NCBI GenBank assembly: GCA_003648635.1
Contig: QMPQ01000004.1
Location: 1-43,754 of the forward strand
Source: Bacteroidota bacterium
GTDB taxonomy: Bacteria; Bacteroidota; Bacteroidia; Bacteroidales; GCA-2748055
Length of the DNA stretch: 43,754 bases
Reading direction: 5' to 3'
Part shown: in pieces, positions 1 through 9,736 of the stretch
Numbering within the stretch: the first letter of the stretch is position 1
Layout of the letters: each line of letters starts with the position of its first letter
Notes under the pieces: model-generated
What the model was told of the DNA's origin: nothing
Seen by the model: the letters and a program-made list of their open reading frames with translations, nothing else
Databases searched by the model: none
Translations under genes and position numbers: made by a program

Positions 1-985
1 AAAGGATATTCGACGCATGTATTCCAACGTGGCTGAAATGGATCACAGGGTAGGGGAGCTATTGCAGCAGCTGGAAGCGGATGGCGAACTGGAAAACACA
101 ATCATTTTTTGGTATACGGATCATGGTGGGCCCTTGCCCAGACAGAAGCGCTTGCTGTATGACTCTGGACTAAAAGTACCCATGATCATCCGCTTCCCGG
201 GATCGAATGGTGCAGGAAGCGTTGATGACCAGATGATTAGCTTTATTGACTTCCTGCCTTCAATTATTTCACTGGCAGGTATTGATCCTCCGGAATATTT
301 GGATGGGAAGGCCTTCCTTGGAAAGTATAAGGCGACAAAAGAGCGTCATTTTATACATGCAGCGGCTGATCGCTTTGATGAACATGCAGATATGATCAGG
401 GGCGTACGGAATGAGCGCTTCAAGTACCTGCGTAATTACAATCCACAGAAGGGCTATTATCTTCCACTGAGTTTCAGGGAGCAGATGGCTCTTATGCAGG
501 AGATGCTTCAAATGCGGGATGCCGGAACCCTGGATGAAATCGAATCTCTATGGTTTCGCTCTTCGAAACCGGAAGAGGAACTTTTCGATTGTATCAATGA
601 TCCGGAAGAGTTATATAATCTTGCCGACGATCCGCAATATGCTGAAATACTATCCGAATTAAGAGCCGAATGCAGTCGATGGATGGAGGAGGTTGATGAC
701 AAGGGATTTGTGAATGAGCATGAGATGGTTAAGCAATTCTGGCCCGGGAGGATACAGCCTGTTACCAGTGATCCTTCCCTTCAGGAGGAAGCACAGAAGA
801 TCATTGCCATTTCAACAGATGAGGCCGGCAGTTACCTGGGTTACCAGTTGGTGGAAGATGGAGATACACTTAGCAGCCAATGGGAAATCTATACGGAGCC
901 TGTAAAACTGAAAAATCAGCAACAACTCTATGCCATTGCTCATCGGAAGGGTTATTTACCCAGCCAGATTGTGAAGTGGGACTAA
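1..985 (+). CDS. Sulfatase, S1 family (heparan N-sulfatase-like), 3' part
   Basis: This is the C-terminal part of a type I sulfatase. The frame is open to the first base, with codons for K-D-I-R-R before the first ATG at 17, so the true start and the formylglycine motif lie outside the window. The visible part has the alkaline-phosphatase-fold metal motif YTDHGGPLPRQKR, then SGLKVPMIIRFPG, then a C-terminal subdomain ending in an ELFDCINDPEELYNL stretch. These are typical of SGSH-like (S1_8-type) bacterial sulfatases, which remove sulfate esters or N-sulfates from glycans outside the cytoplasm. Family membership is clear from the motifs; the substrate is not. The TAA stop overlaps the stop of the convergent minus-strand gene by four bases. 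Confidence 0.9.
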   Translation, partial: KDIRRMYSNVAEMDHRVGELLQQLEADGELENTIIFWYTDHGGPLPRQKRLLYDSGLKVPMIIRFPGSNGAGSVDDQMISFIDFLPSIISLAGIDPPEYLDGKAFLGKYKATKERHFIHAAADRFDEHADMIRGVRNERFKYLRNYNPQKGYYLPLSFREQMALMQEMLQMRDAGTLDEIESLWFRSSKPEEELFDCINDPEELYNLADDPQYAEILSELRAECSRWMEEVDDKGFVNEHEMVKQFWPGRIQPVTSDPSLQEEAQKIIAISTDEAGSYLGYQLVEDGDTLSSQWEIYTEPVKLKNQQQLYAIAHRKGYLPSQIVKWD

Positions 986-1665
986 TCTATTTTGTTTAAC
1001 AGCATTACCTCCTTGCCATCTGCATCGTGAAATTTCAGCATGTTTTCGTTGATCTTCCAGCTTAATACTTCAGGTAAAGTAGCGTTGAATAGATCGGGGG
1101 TTTCCATATCCATACACATCATCCTAGTTCCAGCGGCTATTCCAAAGCGTATCGTAGAATCATCCAGTTCGATGATTCCGCCGTTGAAGTTATTGCAGGC
1201 ATCACTGCCCATATAACGCATTTCACCCACATTGATCTCAAGCTGGGGAAGTGGGAGACTATCTCCTTCGGACAGCAGGGTCTCTCCATTGATTTCAATG
1301 GCGATCCAGATATCGTTGATCCTTAGCTTCAGGTCCTGCCTTTTCTCAAGGATTTCGACAAGGGTATATTCAATGGAGGAGGCATCTGCAGGAAGATCAG
1401 CTGAATCGGGCTGACTCTCTTTCACAATAATTTTATAGATATAACCAGCTTGATACTCAAATCCCTGGATAGATTCATGAAATGATTCCCAGATTGATGG
1501 ATCCAGGGTTTCAGATTTTTGAATCTGTAAGCACTTCATGGGAGTTAGTCCCACACAGGATACCTTCGTACTGTTCACCCAGTAGATATGATGATCTTGA
1601 TTCTTTTCTCCTGCCCCACACGACAGAAAGAAAATGGTGCCAATTAGAAAGTACAGTTGTTTCAT
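982..1665 (-). CDS. DUF4377 + META domain (HslJ-like) lipoprotein
   Basis: This is a predicted lipoprotein of 227 residues. I start it at the ATG giving MKQLYFLIGTIFFLSCGAG, with the lipobox cysteine at 16; an in-frame ATG five codons earlier (1680) would only add MLTGI before the leader. Residues about 25-110 match DUF4377 (conserved CVGLTPMKCLQI, GFEYQAGYIYKI). Residues about 125-227 match the META/HslJ domain (GSDACNNFNGGI, TRMMCMDMET). META proteins are envelope proteins linked to heat-shock and novobiocin resistance in enterobacteria; the function here is unknown. It is the last gene of the minus-strand run, 35 bases after the MaoC gene, and may not share the glycan role of the genes upstream. 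Confidence 0.85.
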   Translation of the reverse strand: MKQLYFLIGTIFFLSCGAGEKNQDHHIYWVNSTKVSCVGLTPMKCLQIQKSETLDPSIWESFHESIQGFEYQAGYIYKIIVKESQPDSADLPADASSIEYTLVEILEKRQDLKLRINDIWIAIEINGETLLSEGDSLPLPQLEINVGEMRYMGSDACNNFNGGIIELDDSTIRFGIAAGTRMMCMDMETPDLFNATLPEVLSWKINENMLKFHDADGKEVMLLNKID

Positions 1666-1700
1666 AATGCCAGTAAGCATTCATTAATTGTAAGCAGTAC

Positions 1701-2165
1701 TTACTTAAACTGATAGAGGAATACAATAACTCCCTTCAAGGCATGCTTCTTGCTCCCTTTGATCTCAAGGATGACATCCACCTCTGTTTTAGCGGTTCCC
1801 CTCAGGTTGGTAATGGCCTTCAGTTTGGTCACTATCCGCACTTCACTGTCAACGACGACAGCCTGACCAAATCTCATGTTTTCAATCGCGTAGTTCACCA
1901 ACATGGTGATATTGTTTACTTCGATGGACTGGAACCAGAGGTAGGCAAGCATGGAGACACTCAGGTAGCCATGTGCAATAGTGGATCCATATGGACTCTC
2001 CTTTTTCGCTCTTTCTACATCCACATGAATCCACTGGTGATCCAGGGTAGCATCTGCAAACAGGTTGATTTGCTCTTGTGTAATCTTATGGTAGTCAGAG
2101 CTTGCCAATTCTTTACCCACGTATTGCTCAAACTCTTCGTAGCTGTTGATGATTAGTTTCCCCAT
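1701..2165 (-). CDS. MaoC-like (R)-specific enoyl-CoA hydratase
   Basis: This is a 154-residue single hot-dog-fold protein of the MaoC/NodN family. The hydratase motif D-x4-H is present as D42 and H47 in DATLDHQWIHVD, followed by GSTIAHGYLS, the usual substrate-tunnel segment. Such enzymes hydrate trans-2-enoyl-CoA to (R)-3-hydroxyacyl-CoA in the cytoplasm. There is no signal peptide. It follows the beta-lactamase-like gene by 42 bases on the same strand, so it may be read through from the glycan operon, but its chemistry does not fit that pathway. The length is usual for the family. Family call is strong; the physiological substrate is not visible. Confidence 0.9.
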   Translation of the reverse strand: MGKLIINSYEEFEQYVGKELASSDYHKITQEQINLFADATLDHQWIHVDVERAKKESPYGSTIAHGYLSVSMLAYLWFQSIEVNNITMLVNYAIENMRFGQAVVVDSEVRIVTKLKAITNLRGTAKTEVDVILEIKGSKKHALKGVIVFLYQFK

Positions 2166-2207
2166 ATATATCCTTTAGGATGATAAACATAAATTTAGGC
2201 AAAGGGT

Positions 2208-3791
2208 TCAATCTGTCAGTTGAAGGGTGAGCCATTGCACTTTGGGATCAGCTTCCGGGGTGAGGGTAAAGTCGACCCGCAAGTTCTGTTCTTTTCCCTT
2301 GAGAAAAAAACTTCCACGCAGTTGGTTTTCAGGGATCACCGGTCCGGTGGACACAATCTCCCCCAGCTGGTTCAATAGCTCACTGGCTTCAGACATTCTT
2401 CTTTCCCTGGAGATATCCATATAGAGATTTGCTGCCACAATATCTTTTTCCAGCTCGGGATCCCAGCTTACTATCAATTGAGCTACTTGTTCCTTTCTAA
2501 GCTCCAGAATTTCAGAAGCTGGCAAGATTCTGGGCCTGAACAAACCCTGATCGATCAGTTTACTTATCACCTTATAGTTGGCCTTTTTTACGATTCCACC
2601 AGCATAGGTAAGATTGCTGAATGCCATGATGCCTATGCCGTGCTGTGGATAGAACATATAGCTGCTTCCGAATCCGGGAAGTCCTCCGCCATGGCCCATC
2701 TCCAAGACTCCCTCAAGGTCCTTAATGCCCCTCAGACCGTAACCATATCCCTGTATCATGGGCCTGGTATCGTTCCCAAACCATTTAGAATCGCTAAGGT
2801 ACCTGGGCTTGTTCAAGCTGTGCATCTCCCTGAGCGTGCTTCTTTTAACAGGACCCGATTCAGCATCACTTCTTGCTGGCCACGCCGAAAGGTGATAAGA
2901 GACATATTTGCTGAAATCCTCAATGGAGGTAATCAGTCCACCCATGGCACCAAAAGCACCATCGTGCAGCAGAGGTTCAGCTACCCATCTTTCATCTTCC
3001 CACCAGTAGCCCTGCGCCAGAAGCTCTTCAGGAACCTCGCTGTATTCCCAGAAAGTGCTGGTCATATCCAGGGGATGCAGGATATTCCTGGTAATATATT
3101 CCTGATATGGCAGGTCTGAAACAGCAGTTATAATATGCCCGAGCAGACCAAAGCCCAGGTTGCTGTACTCATAGTGAAGGGAGGGAACAGATGAAAAAGA
3201 AATTCCTTCTTCAACCTGTCCCATTAAGGCATCATCGCTTATATCCAGGAAGCGGTCACCCCAGGGATTATCTTCAGGAAATCCTGCAGTCATGGTAAGA
3301 AGGTTGAAAATAGTTATAGTAGAGGCATCTGCAGTCAGATATTTGAGCTGTTCTAATTCAGGCATATACCTGGAGACAGGATCTGACAGAGAGAGCTTTC
3401 CCTCATCCCTCAGTTTCAGGATGGCCATGGCCGTAAAACTTTTAGTCATGGATGCGATCCTGAAAAGTGAATGTTCCGTAACTGAAGAGCCGGTCTCCAA
3501 ATTGGTGACTCCAGAAGCCCCAAAAAAGACCAGTGAATCATCCACCACCAGGCCATAGGCTATACCAGGGAGATGCTGATTTGCTGAGTATTCTATATAA
3601 TAGTGATGTGATTCCGCCAGGGCTAAGCCTATTTTTTGAATACGCTCCTGCTCTTTGAACACGGGAGGGACATAGCTAGTTGAGAATTGATTGGGCGCAG
3701 CTTTCTCTGCAGACTCATGTCCGGATCGCGTAGAGCATCCGCACAGGCACAGCAGGATTATGTTCAGGAAAATCAGTGGTATAGATTTCAT
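2208..3791 (-). CDS. Serine beta-lactamase/penicillin-binding-like hydrolase, lipoprotein
   Basis: This is a class C beta-lactamase-fold serine hydrolase of 527 residues. The start chosen is the ATG of MKSIPLIFLNIILLCLCGC, which restores a Sec leader with a probable lipobox cysteine near 19. The longer open frame to 3905 runs into the preceding GH2 gene and has no leader. The catalytic motifs are all present: SMTK at 114-117, YSN at 209-211 and HGGG from 366. A C-terminal extension of about 120 residues follows the catalytic domain. This superfamily includes D-aminopeptidases, esterases and beta-lactamases, so the substrate is open; a deacylase or esterase acting on decorated glycan would fit the neighbours but is inference. 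The gene lies 22 bases after GH2. Confidence 0.88.
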   Translation of the reverse strand: MKSIPLIFLNIILLCLCGCSTRSGHESAEKAAPNQFSTSYVPPVFKEQERIQKIGLALAESHHYYIEYSANQHLPGIAYGLVVDDSLVFFGASGVTNLETGSSVTEHSLFRIASMTKSFTAMAILKLRDEGKLSLSDPVSRYMPELEQLKYLTADASTITIFNLLTMTAGFPEDNPWGDRFLDISDDALMGQVEEGISFSSVPSLHYEYSNLGFGLLGHIITAVSDLPYQEYITRNILHPLDMTSTFWEYSEVPEELLAQGYWWEDERWVAEPLLHDGAFGAMGGLITSIEDFSKYVSYHLSAWPARSDAESGPVKRSTLREMHSLNKPRYLSDSKWFGNDTRPMIQGYGYGLRGIKDLEGVLEMGHGGGLPGFGSSYMFYPQHGIGIMAFSNLTYAGGIVKKANYKVISKLIDQGLFRPRILPASEILELRKEQVAQLIVSWDPELEKDIVAANLYMDISRERRMSEASELLNQLGEIVSTGPVIPENQLRGSFFLKGKEQNLRVDFTLTPEADPKVQWLTLQLTD

Positions 3792-3813
3792 AGTGCTGCA
3801 GCTTTGGATTGAA

Positions 3814-6588
3814 CTATTCAAACAATAGAGTGGGATCCAGGGGGTAGCGACCGAATAGTTTTCCGTAGATGGCCAGTCCACCGGGCATTCCTTCATCCAC
3901 CTCAAAGCGGATGTTCAGCTTTCCGTCAGGTGAATTACGAAGCAGTTCAAGTGGAATATTTGATTTAAGGAGGTAGCCATAGGAGCCGGCTTCCCTGAGT
4001 AAGCCATCCTGTAGTTGCGAAAACCAGGAGAGCACTCCCCGGTGATCTGCAGGATCATCTTCCAGGTAGAAGACATCGACCACTTTGCCGTTTACTTTTA
4101 CTTTTACCAGACTTGCATACTTGTAGCTATCCGTCATAGGATAGGAATTGGGATTCCGGCTGGGATCGAAAGTGCCTCTTCCCTGCATGTAATCAAAGCC
4201 CAGGTTACTTTTATCCTTCCTGTCCTTGCCGTGAAGTTTTTTCGCAGATGCTTCGAAAACGAGGGTGACCTTCCTCACTGTATCCAGGTTCAGGGAAGCT
4301 GGAAGCTCTACATCGTAGGAGAAAAAACCTTCTCCTGCACCATTTACTTTCAAGCCATCCAGGATGTTCCACTGGCCATCGGACCATGAAGCTTCCGTGA
4401 AGGAGGAAGGTGCAAAGGGTACCTGGTGAGTTTCTTCAGGCTGATCCGGACCGGACTGTTTCCGTTCTTCCACCAGGAAGCTTGTAAAGTTCAGGTGATA
4501 GATATAGGCATTTTCGTCACGTAGCCTGAGTGTCAGGTGATAAAGCCCTGGTGTTTCGGGCATTCGAACAGAAAGGGGGGTCACCTTGCCATTAAAATAG
4601 GGGAGGGATTCAAGTATTTCACTTTTCAGGAATATGTGACGAAATTTTCCCTGGTGGTCCCTTCCCGATAGTTCATAGTCAAGAATATAGTGATCGGGCG
4701 GTACCTGATCGGTCATCACCGACAGGAAGAGAGGAACCTTGATCAGTCCGTCGGGTCTCACAGACTGGCAGAGTTTTGATCCGGTGGACAGGTATACATC
4801 ACTGTGCATGTGCCGGAGCTCCATGTCAGGAATGAAATCATTAAATCCTGTATATTTCTCAGTGCGGTCAAATTTATAGTAGCCGTTCCACTCATTAATT
4901 ACATCGTGATGTTCGGTGTAGAGCCATCCGGCAACCTGCGGGTGCTGCCTGAATTCATTCATCATGATATGGTAATCCCAGCTCCAGTCCACATCTCCAG
5001 TACTTCCAGTATAACCCCACACATTCCCGCATTCACTGTTGAGCATGGGGACCTTTGTCTGTTTGTTACCCCCGATAAAGTTCCATTCAGAACCTGCATA
5101 GGTATTATCGACCACATTATCGAGAAAATCGCTCCACTTATAACCAGGCAGGTAAGCGTGCCATGTATTGAGATCGGTTAACACATGATCATAGTTACAG
5201 GGAGAGTTATCCTCAATGAGCCGGCTTTGATCAAGCTCTTTGGCCTGGACAAATTTCTCCCTGACCCAGTCCTGGGTTTCACTAAGGTAGGCACGATCTT
5301 TTCCCTTGCCTGAAAAGAGTCCCCAGGTTTCATTAAACAGAACCCAGGAGAATATGGATGGATGATTATAGTCACGTGCAATCATCTCCCGCATGGCATA
5401 TTCCCATTCCTGCCTTGCTTCCTCATCGGGTTCACCCCAGAAATTGGGAACATCTGCCATAATCAGCAAACCCAGTTTATCGGCCCAGTATAGTTTGCGG
5501 GGCACCTCTACTTTGATATGAATCCGGTTGCCATTGAGGCCTATTTTTTTGGATCTGATAATTTCATCCCGCATAAATTCATCACTGGGATAGGTGTAGT
5601 ACCCATCGGGGTGATAAGCCTGATCAAGACTCAGTTGCAGGTAAATTGGCCTGTTGTTCAGAGCCACATATGGCAGGTCAGTTCCAGGAAGATTCATAAT
5701 GCTGATCTTACGCATGCCAAAATAGGTGGAGAACTCATCATATACGGTCTGGTTGTTGTGAAGCTGGACTTTCAGATCATAGAGGTAAGGATTGTCCAGA
5801 TCCCAGAGTTGTGGGTTAGGAATTGTGACTTCAAAATCTACCTCCTGCATCTTTTTTCCAATCTTCGGTGAGGAGATCATTCCTGCCAGTTCTTTGTTGG
5901 GAAATGAGAGATTTATATAGAGGTCCTCTTCAGCACTCTGGTCCAGCACTGCGTGTACCCTGACCGAACCATTGTCAATGTCCGGAGTGAAATGTATATG
6001 TTTCAGTGCAACGGATCCCCTGCTTTCCAGATAGACGGTTTGCCAGATTCCTTTGGCTTCACCATAACCCTGTTTTCCCTCCAGTTTAAAGGGGTGTGGA
6101 GTATCATCCACACGCAAAACCAGCTGATGGACCTTCCCGGGTGTGGTAAAATGAGTAAGATCAAATTCAAAGGGGGTATATCCACCCCGGTGCTCACCCA
6201 CAAATTCGCCATCGATCCAAACGCTTGTAAGCCAGTCACATGCTCCGATTACCAGAAATCTTCTTTTACCACTCCAGTCTTCCGGAATAGTCAGTGGGCG
6301 GCTATACCAGGCCATATGAGCCAGGTCTTCCACTCCCGAAAGCTTAGAACCCCAGGGGAATGGCACTGTTATTTCTTCAGTGAATATGGGATGGATATAC
6401 CACTGTTCTTCCACTCCCACATCAAGACTGTCGAATTGAAATTCCCAGGAGCCATTAAGGTTGATCCAGGCCTCACGCTGGAAATCAGGACGGGGATGCT
6501 CGGGCAGGGGGATGTCCTGTGCATGCATATTCACACTCATTAGGATGATGGCAAGAACCTGGGTTCCTGCAAGTCGGACTCTGTTCAT
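3814..6588 (-). CDS. Glycoside hydrolase family 2 enzyme, secreted
   Basis: This is a GH2 enzyme of about 924 residues with the usual order: leader (1-23), sugar-binding jelly roll (about 30-195, with WINLNGSWEF and AWYSRPL), immunoglobulin-like domain (about 195-300), and TIM barrel (about 300-600). The acid/base glutamate is at about 420 in SWVLFNETWG and the nucleophile at about 519 in PMLNSECGNVWG. A C-terminal extension of about 300 residues follows. I use the ATG at 6588; an in-frame TTG two codons earlier is less likely. GH2 covers beta-galactosidases, beta-mannosidases and beta-glucuronidases. The GH26 and GH130 neighbours suggest a beta-mannosidase-like role, but the sequence alone does not settle it. 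Confidence 0.92.
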   Translation of the reverse strand: MNRVRLAGTQVLAIILMSVNMHAQDIPLPEHPRPDFQREAWINLNGSWEFQFDSLDVGVEEQWYIHPIFTEEITVPFPWGSKLSGVEDLAHMAWYSRPLTIPEDWSGKRRFLVIGACDWLTSVWIDGEFVGEHRGGYTPFEFDLTHFTTPGKVHQLVLRVDDTPHPFKLEGKQGYGEAKGIWQTVYLESRGSVALKHIHFTPDIDNGSVRVHAVLDQSAEEDLYINLSFPNKELAGMISSPKIGKKMQEVDFEVTIPNPQLWDLDNPYLYDLKVQLHNNQTVYDEFSTYFGMRKISIMNLPGTDLPYVALNNRPIYLQLSLDQAYHPDGYYTYPSDEFMRDEIIRSKKIGLNGNRIHIKVEVPRKLYWADKLGLLIMADVPNFWGEPDEEARQEWEYAMREMIARDYNHPSIFSWVLFNETWGLFSGKGKDRAYLSETQDWVREKFVQAKELDQSRLIEDNSPCNYDHVLTDLNTWHAYLPGYKWSDFLDNVVDNTYAGSEWNFIGGNKQTKVPMLNSECGNVWGYTGSTGDVDWSWDYHIMMNEFRQHPQVAGWLYTEHHDVINEWNGYYKFDRTEKYTGFNDFIPDMELRHMHSDVYLSTGSKLCQSVRPDGLIKVPLFLSVMTDQVPPDHYILDYELSGRDHQGKFRHIFLKSEILESLPYFNGKVTPLSVRMPETPGLYHLTLRLRDENAYIYHLNFTSFLVEERKQSGPDQPEETHQVPFAPSSFTEASWSDGQWNILDGLKVNGAGEGFFSYDVELPASLNLDTVRKVTLVFEASAKKLHGKDRKDKSNLGFDYMQGRGTFDPSRNPNSYPMTDSYKYASLVKVKVNGKVVDVFYLEDDPADHRGVLSWFSQLQDGLLREAGSYGYLLKSNIPLELLRNSPDGKLNIRFEVDEGMPGGLAIYGKLFGRYPLDPTLLFE

Positions 6589-6623
6589 TATCAAAGCTTT
6601 ATTTTACAACAATAATCTAAGGA

Positions 6624-7727
6624 TCATTCTGAAATGGCCACTCCCACATAAGAGTCGGCTGTTCCATAATAGAGAAACCACTTGGATTGATAGTATACCA
6701 GTCCTTCAGCAAAGGTGGTCCCCGATTTATACTGACCTGTAAGTTCATGTGGCAGCGTAGGTCTTAGCAGGCAGGTATCGGAACGAAACAGAACTTCTTC
6801 GGGATTGGCAGGATCAAAAACAATTTTTCCAACTGAATAGGTTCCTCTGGGCAGATCAGGAGAGGCATCATCACCATCCGAATTCTTGCCATTGTAGAGC
6901 AGAACAATGCCCTCCTCTAAAATTACTGCCGGGGGCCCACATTCAGTGAGCATGCTATCGAAATACCCGGGCCGTGTTTTAATGATCGCCTCCAGTTCGC
7001 CCTCCTCATCGAGAGCAGGATACCAGTCGTAAAGATTCTCTGACCAGGCCAGGTTGATAAACTGTTCGCCCCAGTACATCCAGTACTTGCCGTCAATTTT
7101 AGCCACCACCTGATTCTCACCTTCCAGACGGGTGATAATGGAACCCGATTTGGACCAGTTTCCCATAAATTTGCCGTCGTAAGCATTTGCGAAAGCAGGC
7201 CCCTTTTTCTCCCAGTTTATAAGATCGGTAGAGTGGGCAATACTTAGTCTGGCCACATCATTGTTCCATGAGGTATAGGCCATCACATACAGGCCTTCTT
7301 CGGTGACGACCACTCTGGGGTCCTCACAACCACCCGGATAATCGTACTGCAGAAACTGTCCGCTATCGGGATAGAGAACAGGGGTAGGGTAGATCTCAAA
7401 ATGAAGTCCATCTTCACTGGTAGCCAGTCCAATCCTGGAAGTACGACCGCCAAGGATGGCCTCAGGATTGTCTTCTGCTCTGAATAACATATGGATCTTA
7501 TTGTCCTTTACTATGGCAGCCGGATTAAAAACATCCGCCTTCTGCCACTGTACCAGTTCATTTTTAACTGGACAGAGAAATGTATAGGATGAGTCAGCAC
7601 TCATGATGGGATTTTCTTCCGGCTTATAGAAATTCAGGAATGCCCCTTTGGTTTCGCTTGTGGGTTTGACGCCTGTGGTACATCCTGCAATCAAAAGCAG
7701 TGTTAGTAGATAGATAAATTTTTTCAT
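6624..7727 (-). CDS. GH130 beta-mannoside hydrolase/phosphorylase, lipoprotein
   Basis: This five-bladed beta-propeller protein of 367 residues matches GH130. It carries the family signature PGGCEDPRVV at 131-140, with the aspartate that serves as catalytic acid in the family, preceded by DVFNPAAIVKDNKIHMLFRAED and followed by the C-terminal FAEGLVYYQSKWFLYYG segment. The leader ends in LLIAGC, so it is a lipoprotein exported from the cytoplasm. Known GH130 members are phosphorylases or hydrolases of beta-1,2- and beta-1,4-mannosides. Exported members in Bacteroidota tend to be beta-1,2-mannosidases, because little phosphate-dependent chemistry is expected in the periplasm. It sits 35 bases before GH2 and 13 bases after the TIM-barrel gene. 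Confidence 0.88.
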   Translation of the reverse strand: MKKFIYLLTLLLIAGCTTGVKPTSETKGAFLNFYKPEENPIMSADSSYTFLCPVKNELVQWQKADVFNPAAIVKDNKIHMLFRAEDNPEAILGGRTSRIGLATSEDGLHFEIYPTPVLYPDSGQFLQYDYPGGCEDPRVVVTEEGLYVMAYTSWNNDVARLSIAHSTDLINWEKKGPAFANAYDGKFMGNWSKSGSIITRLEGENQVVAKIDGKYWMYWGEQFINLAWSENLYDWYPALDEEGELEAIIKTRPGYFDSMLTECGPPAVILEEGIVLLYNGKNSDGDDASPDLPRGTYSVGKIVFDPANPEEVLFRSDTCLLRPTLPHELTGQYKSGTTFAEGLVYYQSKWFLYYGTADSYVGVAISE

Positions 7728-7740
7728 GTTTTCTTTGAGT

Positions 7741-8664
7741 TTATGCCTTGTTCCATGCTTTTTTCATAAGTTTTTTGGTGATCAGGATACCCTCGTGCTC
7801 GCTCTTCTCCATTCCCTCGTATTCTATACCGATGTAACCATTGTAATCAGACTTTTTTACAATCTTCATCATCCTGTAATAGTCGATCTTAGTATCCTCG
7901 CCCTGTTCATTGAAATTATAGGACTTGGCACTAACTGCTTTGGCAAAGGGAAGGAGTTCGCTTACTCCCTTATACCTGTCATATTCTTTGTCGCAATCTC
8001 CCTGGGTAGTACCCCATTTGGCAGAAAGGCACCAATTCCCGAAATCCGGAAAGGATCCAAAATTAGGTCGGTTCACTTCTTTGATAATCCCCGCAATCAG
8101 GGTAGCATCAGAGCTGAAAAGTCCGTGGTTCTCAATCACAATATTGACATCTGATTTTGCAGCATAATCGGCCAGTCTGGCCATTCCATCCATGATGGCC
8201 ATCCGGTAGATATCCCTGTCAGCATCGCCAAAGGCATTTACCCGCATGGTAGGACATCCCAGGAGTTTAGCAACATTGATCCATTTATAGTGATTCTCCA
8301 CTGATTTCAGACGCTCTTTTTCACTGGCAGCTCCCAGGTCCCCCTCATCATCGACCATCAGTACCAGGTTTCTTACCCCGGCGTTTGCTGAACGTGTTTT
8401 CATATTGTTCCAGAAAGCTTCGTCATTTGCCTTGTCCGGGTACAGGCCGTTTACAAATTCAACCGCATCAATCCCATATTTCTCCATGGCAATAGAGGCA
8501 AAATCGACCGGATCCAGGGAACCGTCTCCAAAACTCCGGTGCAGTGACCATTGCGCCAGTGATATCTGTAGTGCTTTTTCTTGAAAGCTACATGCAATCA
8601 ATGGGGTGGTAGCCAACGCAGTTGCGCCCATTGCGCTGTTTCTGATAAACGTTCTTCTTTTCAT
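7741..8664 (-). CDS. Sugar phosphate isomerase/epimerase-like TIM barrel, Tat-type leader
   Basis: This is a 307-residue xylose-isomerase-like TIM barrel (AP endonuclease 2 superfamily). The N-terminus MKRRTFIRNSAMGATALA is a twin-arginine leader with a cysteine near 25 in LIACSF, so the protein is exported folded, possibly as a lipoprotein. Likely metal ligands lie in IVIENHG, FPDFGNW and IGIEYEG. Exported members accompany Bacteroidota glycan clusters, and several act with periplasmic sugar oxidoreductases in 3-keto-glycoside chemistry. No oxidoreductase of that type is visible in this window, so the substrate is unassigned. It is co-directional with the mutarotase-like gene (35 bases upstream) and GH130 (13 bases downstream). 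Confidence 0.87.
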   Translation of the reverse strand: MKRRTFIRNSAMGATALATTPLIACSFQEKALQISLAQWSLHRSFGDGSLDPVDFASIAMEKYGIDAVEFVNGLYPDKANDEAFWNNMKTRSANAGVRNLVLMVDDEGDLGAASEKERLKSVENHYKWINVAKLLGCPTMRVNAFGDADRDIYRMAIMDGMARLADYAAKSDVNIVIENHGLFSSDATLIAGIIKEVNRPNFGSFPDFGNWCLSAKWGTTQGDCDKEYDRYKGVSELLPFAKAVSAKSYNFNEQGEDTKIDYYRMMKIVKKSDYNGYIGIEYEGMEKSEHEGILITKKLMKKAWNKA

Positions 8665-8699
8665 GGGGCTTGAGATCTTATTTAAATATTAATGTCATC

Positions 8700-9683
8700 T
8701 TATTGCACAAAAAGTGTGTATTCAGAGATCCACTCCTCCTCTTCTCCAGGCTCCACGGTAATCCATATAGAGTTCTCTGGACTTAAGGTTGTCTTGCATG
8801 CCCAAAAGGCCATCCGGTAGAGCGGCTTATCTATCGTATAAGTAACACCGGCACCTGATTTACGATTGATTACGGTAACCTGATGATCCGCAACTTCGTC
8901 GCTATACCCCTTAAGCAACAGGAAAAAGGAGTCATCGCCTTCCAGATCCTTTATAAAGTTCAATTCTTTATCCTTAATTTCAACAAAGCCCTTGGGATCA
9001 TCTTCGGTGTTAATAGGGTAGGGGAAGCTGATATTAAATGCGGTGCCGCTCTGCTCCCCATCGATCATAAAGAAGTTATGATTGAACTGATCCGTTTCAA
9101 TGGCTTTAACCCCTGTGTTCTGCAGCTTATGTTCTATGATAAAACCATTACTCTTCAGTTTTATAATCTTCTGATATATGTAACTAAACCCGATATCGCT
9201 ATTTAACTCATGTGTGAATGAGATCCGATCAGCTCCATGTTCCACAGTCCACTTCCCATGGTCCAGCAACTTGTAAGAGTTTCTGAAACTGTAGGACTCT
9301 TCATCCGGCTTTTCAATGACACCAACGCCTATCCTCACGTACTTTCCACCTGCCTCTGCTTCCTCATATCCCAAACCTGGTTTAATATAACCTTCAACCG
9401 GACCGGTAAGATCTTCATGAAACAGGGGATCATGTGTATCCTTCCAGTACCCAAAGTACTCATGGCCCTTGTATTTAACGCTGCCTATCACGCCCGACCA
9501 ATCAAAGCGGGTACCACGATATAAGCCATTTTCCGCATCAGGCAGGTATAGCTTCATCTCCACTTCTTCATTGGAAATGGTCAGGGATGGATATTGATCG
9601 AAATTCATGTCATTAAAAGTACAACTTCCAATGGCTAGAGCCATGGCAGCTATTGATAATTGCATTGCAATGTTTTTTTTCAT
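8700..9683 (-). CDS. Galactose mutarotase-like fold lipoprotein
   Basis: This is a 327-residue lipoprotein with the lipobox cysteine at about 21 (MALAIGSC). The body is rich in beta strands and resembles the galactose mutarotase-like (aldose 1-epimerase) superfamily: a DWSGVIGSVKY segment near 61-71, HKLQNTG near 185-191, and a conserved FNHNFFMID segment at 200-208 where epimerases place their catalytic histidine. The assignment rests on these loose matches, not on a strong family signature, so this could be a sugar-binding protein instead of an epimerase. Its place between GH26 and the TIM-barrel isomerase supports an exported sugar-processing role. It ends 35 bases before the isomerase gene. 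Confidence 0.7.
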   Translation of the reverse strand: MKKNIAMQLSIAAMALAIGSCTFNDMNFDQYPSLTISNEEVEMKLYLPDAENGLYRGTRFDWSGVIGSVKYKGHEYFGYWKDTHDPLFHEDLTGPVEGYIKPGLGYEEAEAGGKYVRIGVGVIEKPDEESYSFRNSYKLLDHGKWTVEHGADRISFTHELNSDIGFSYIYQKIIKLKSNGFIIEHKLQNTGVKAIETDQFNHNFFMIDGEQSGTAFNISFPYPINTEDDPKGFVEIKDKELNFIKDLEGDDSFFLLLKGYSDEVADHQVTVINRKSGAGVTYTIDKPLYRMAFWACKTTLSPENSIWITVEPGEEEEWISEYTLFVQ

Positions 9684-9736
9684 GATCTCTGGTTTAGTGT
9701 TTAAGGAATATCAGTTAAAAAGCTCTTTCATTGATT

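Noticed and set aside
2478-3119. 213-codon plus-strand frame opposite the beta-lactamase-like gene
   Set aside because: It lies wholly on the other strand of a gene with all catalytic motifs and shows no domain of its own.
3792-3905. Longer start for the beta-lactamase-like gene
   Set aside because: The 38 extra residues overlap the GH2 3' end and have no leader; the ATG at 3791 gives a normal export leader.
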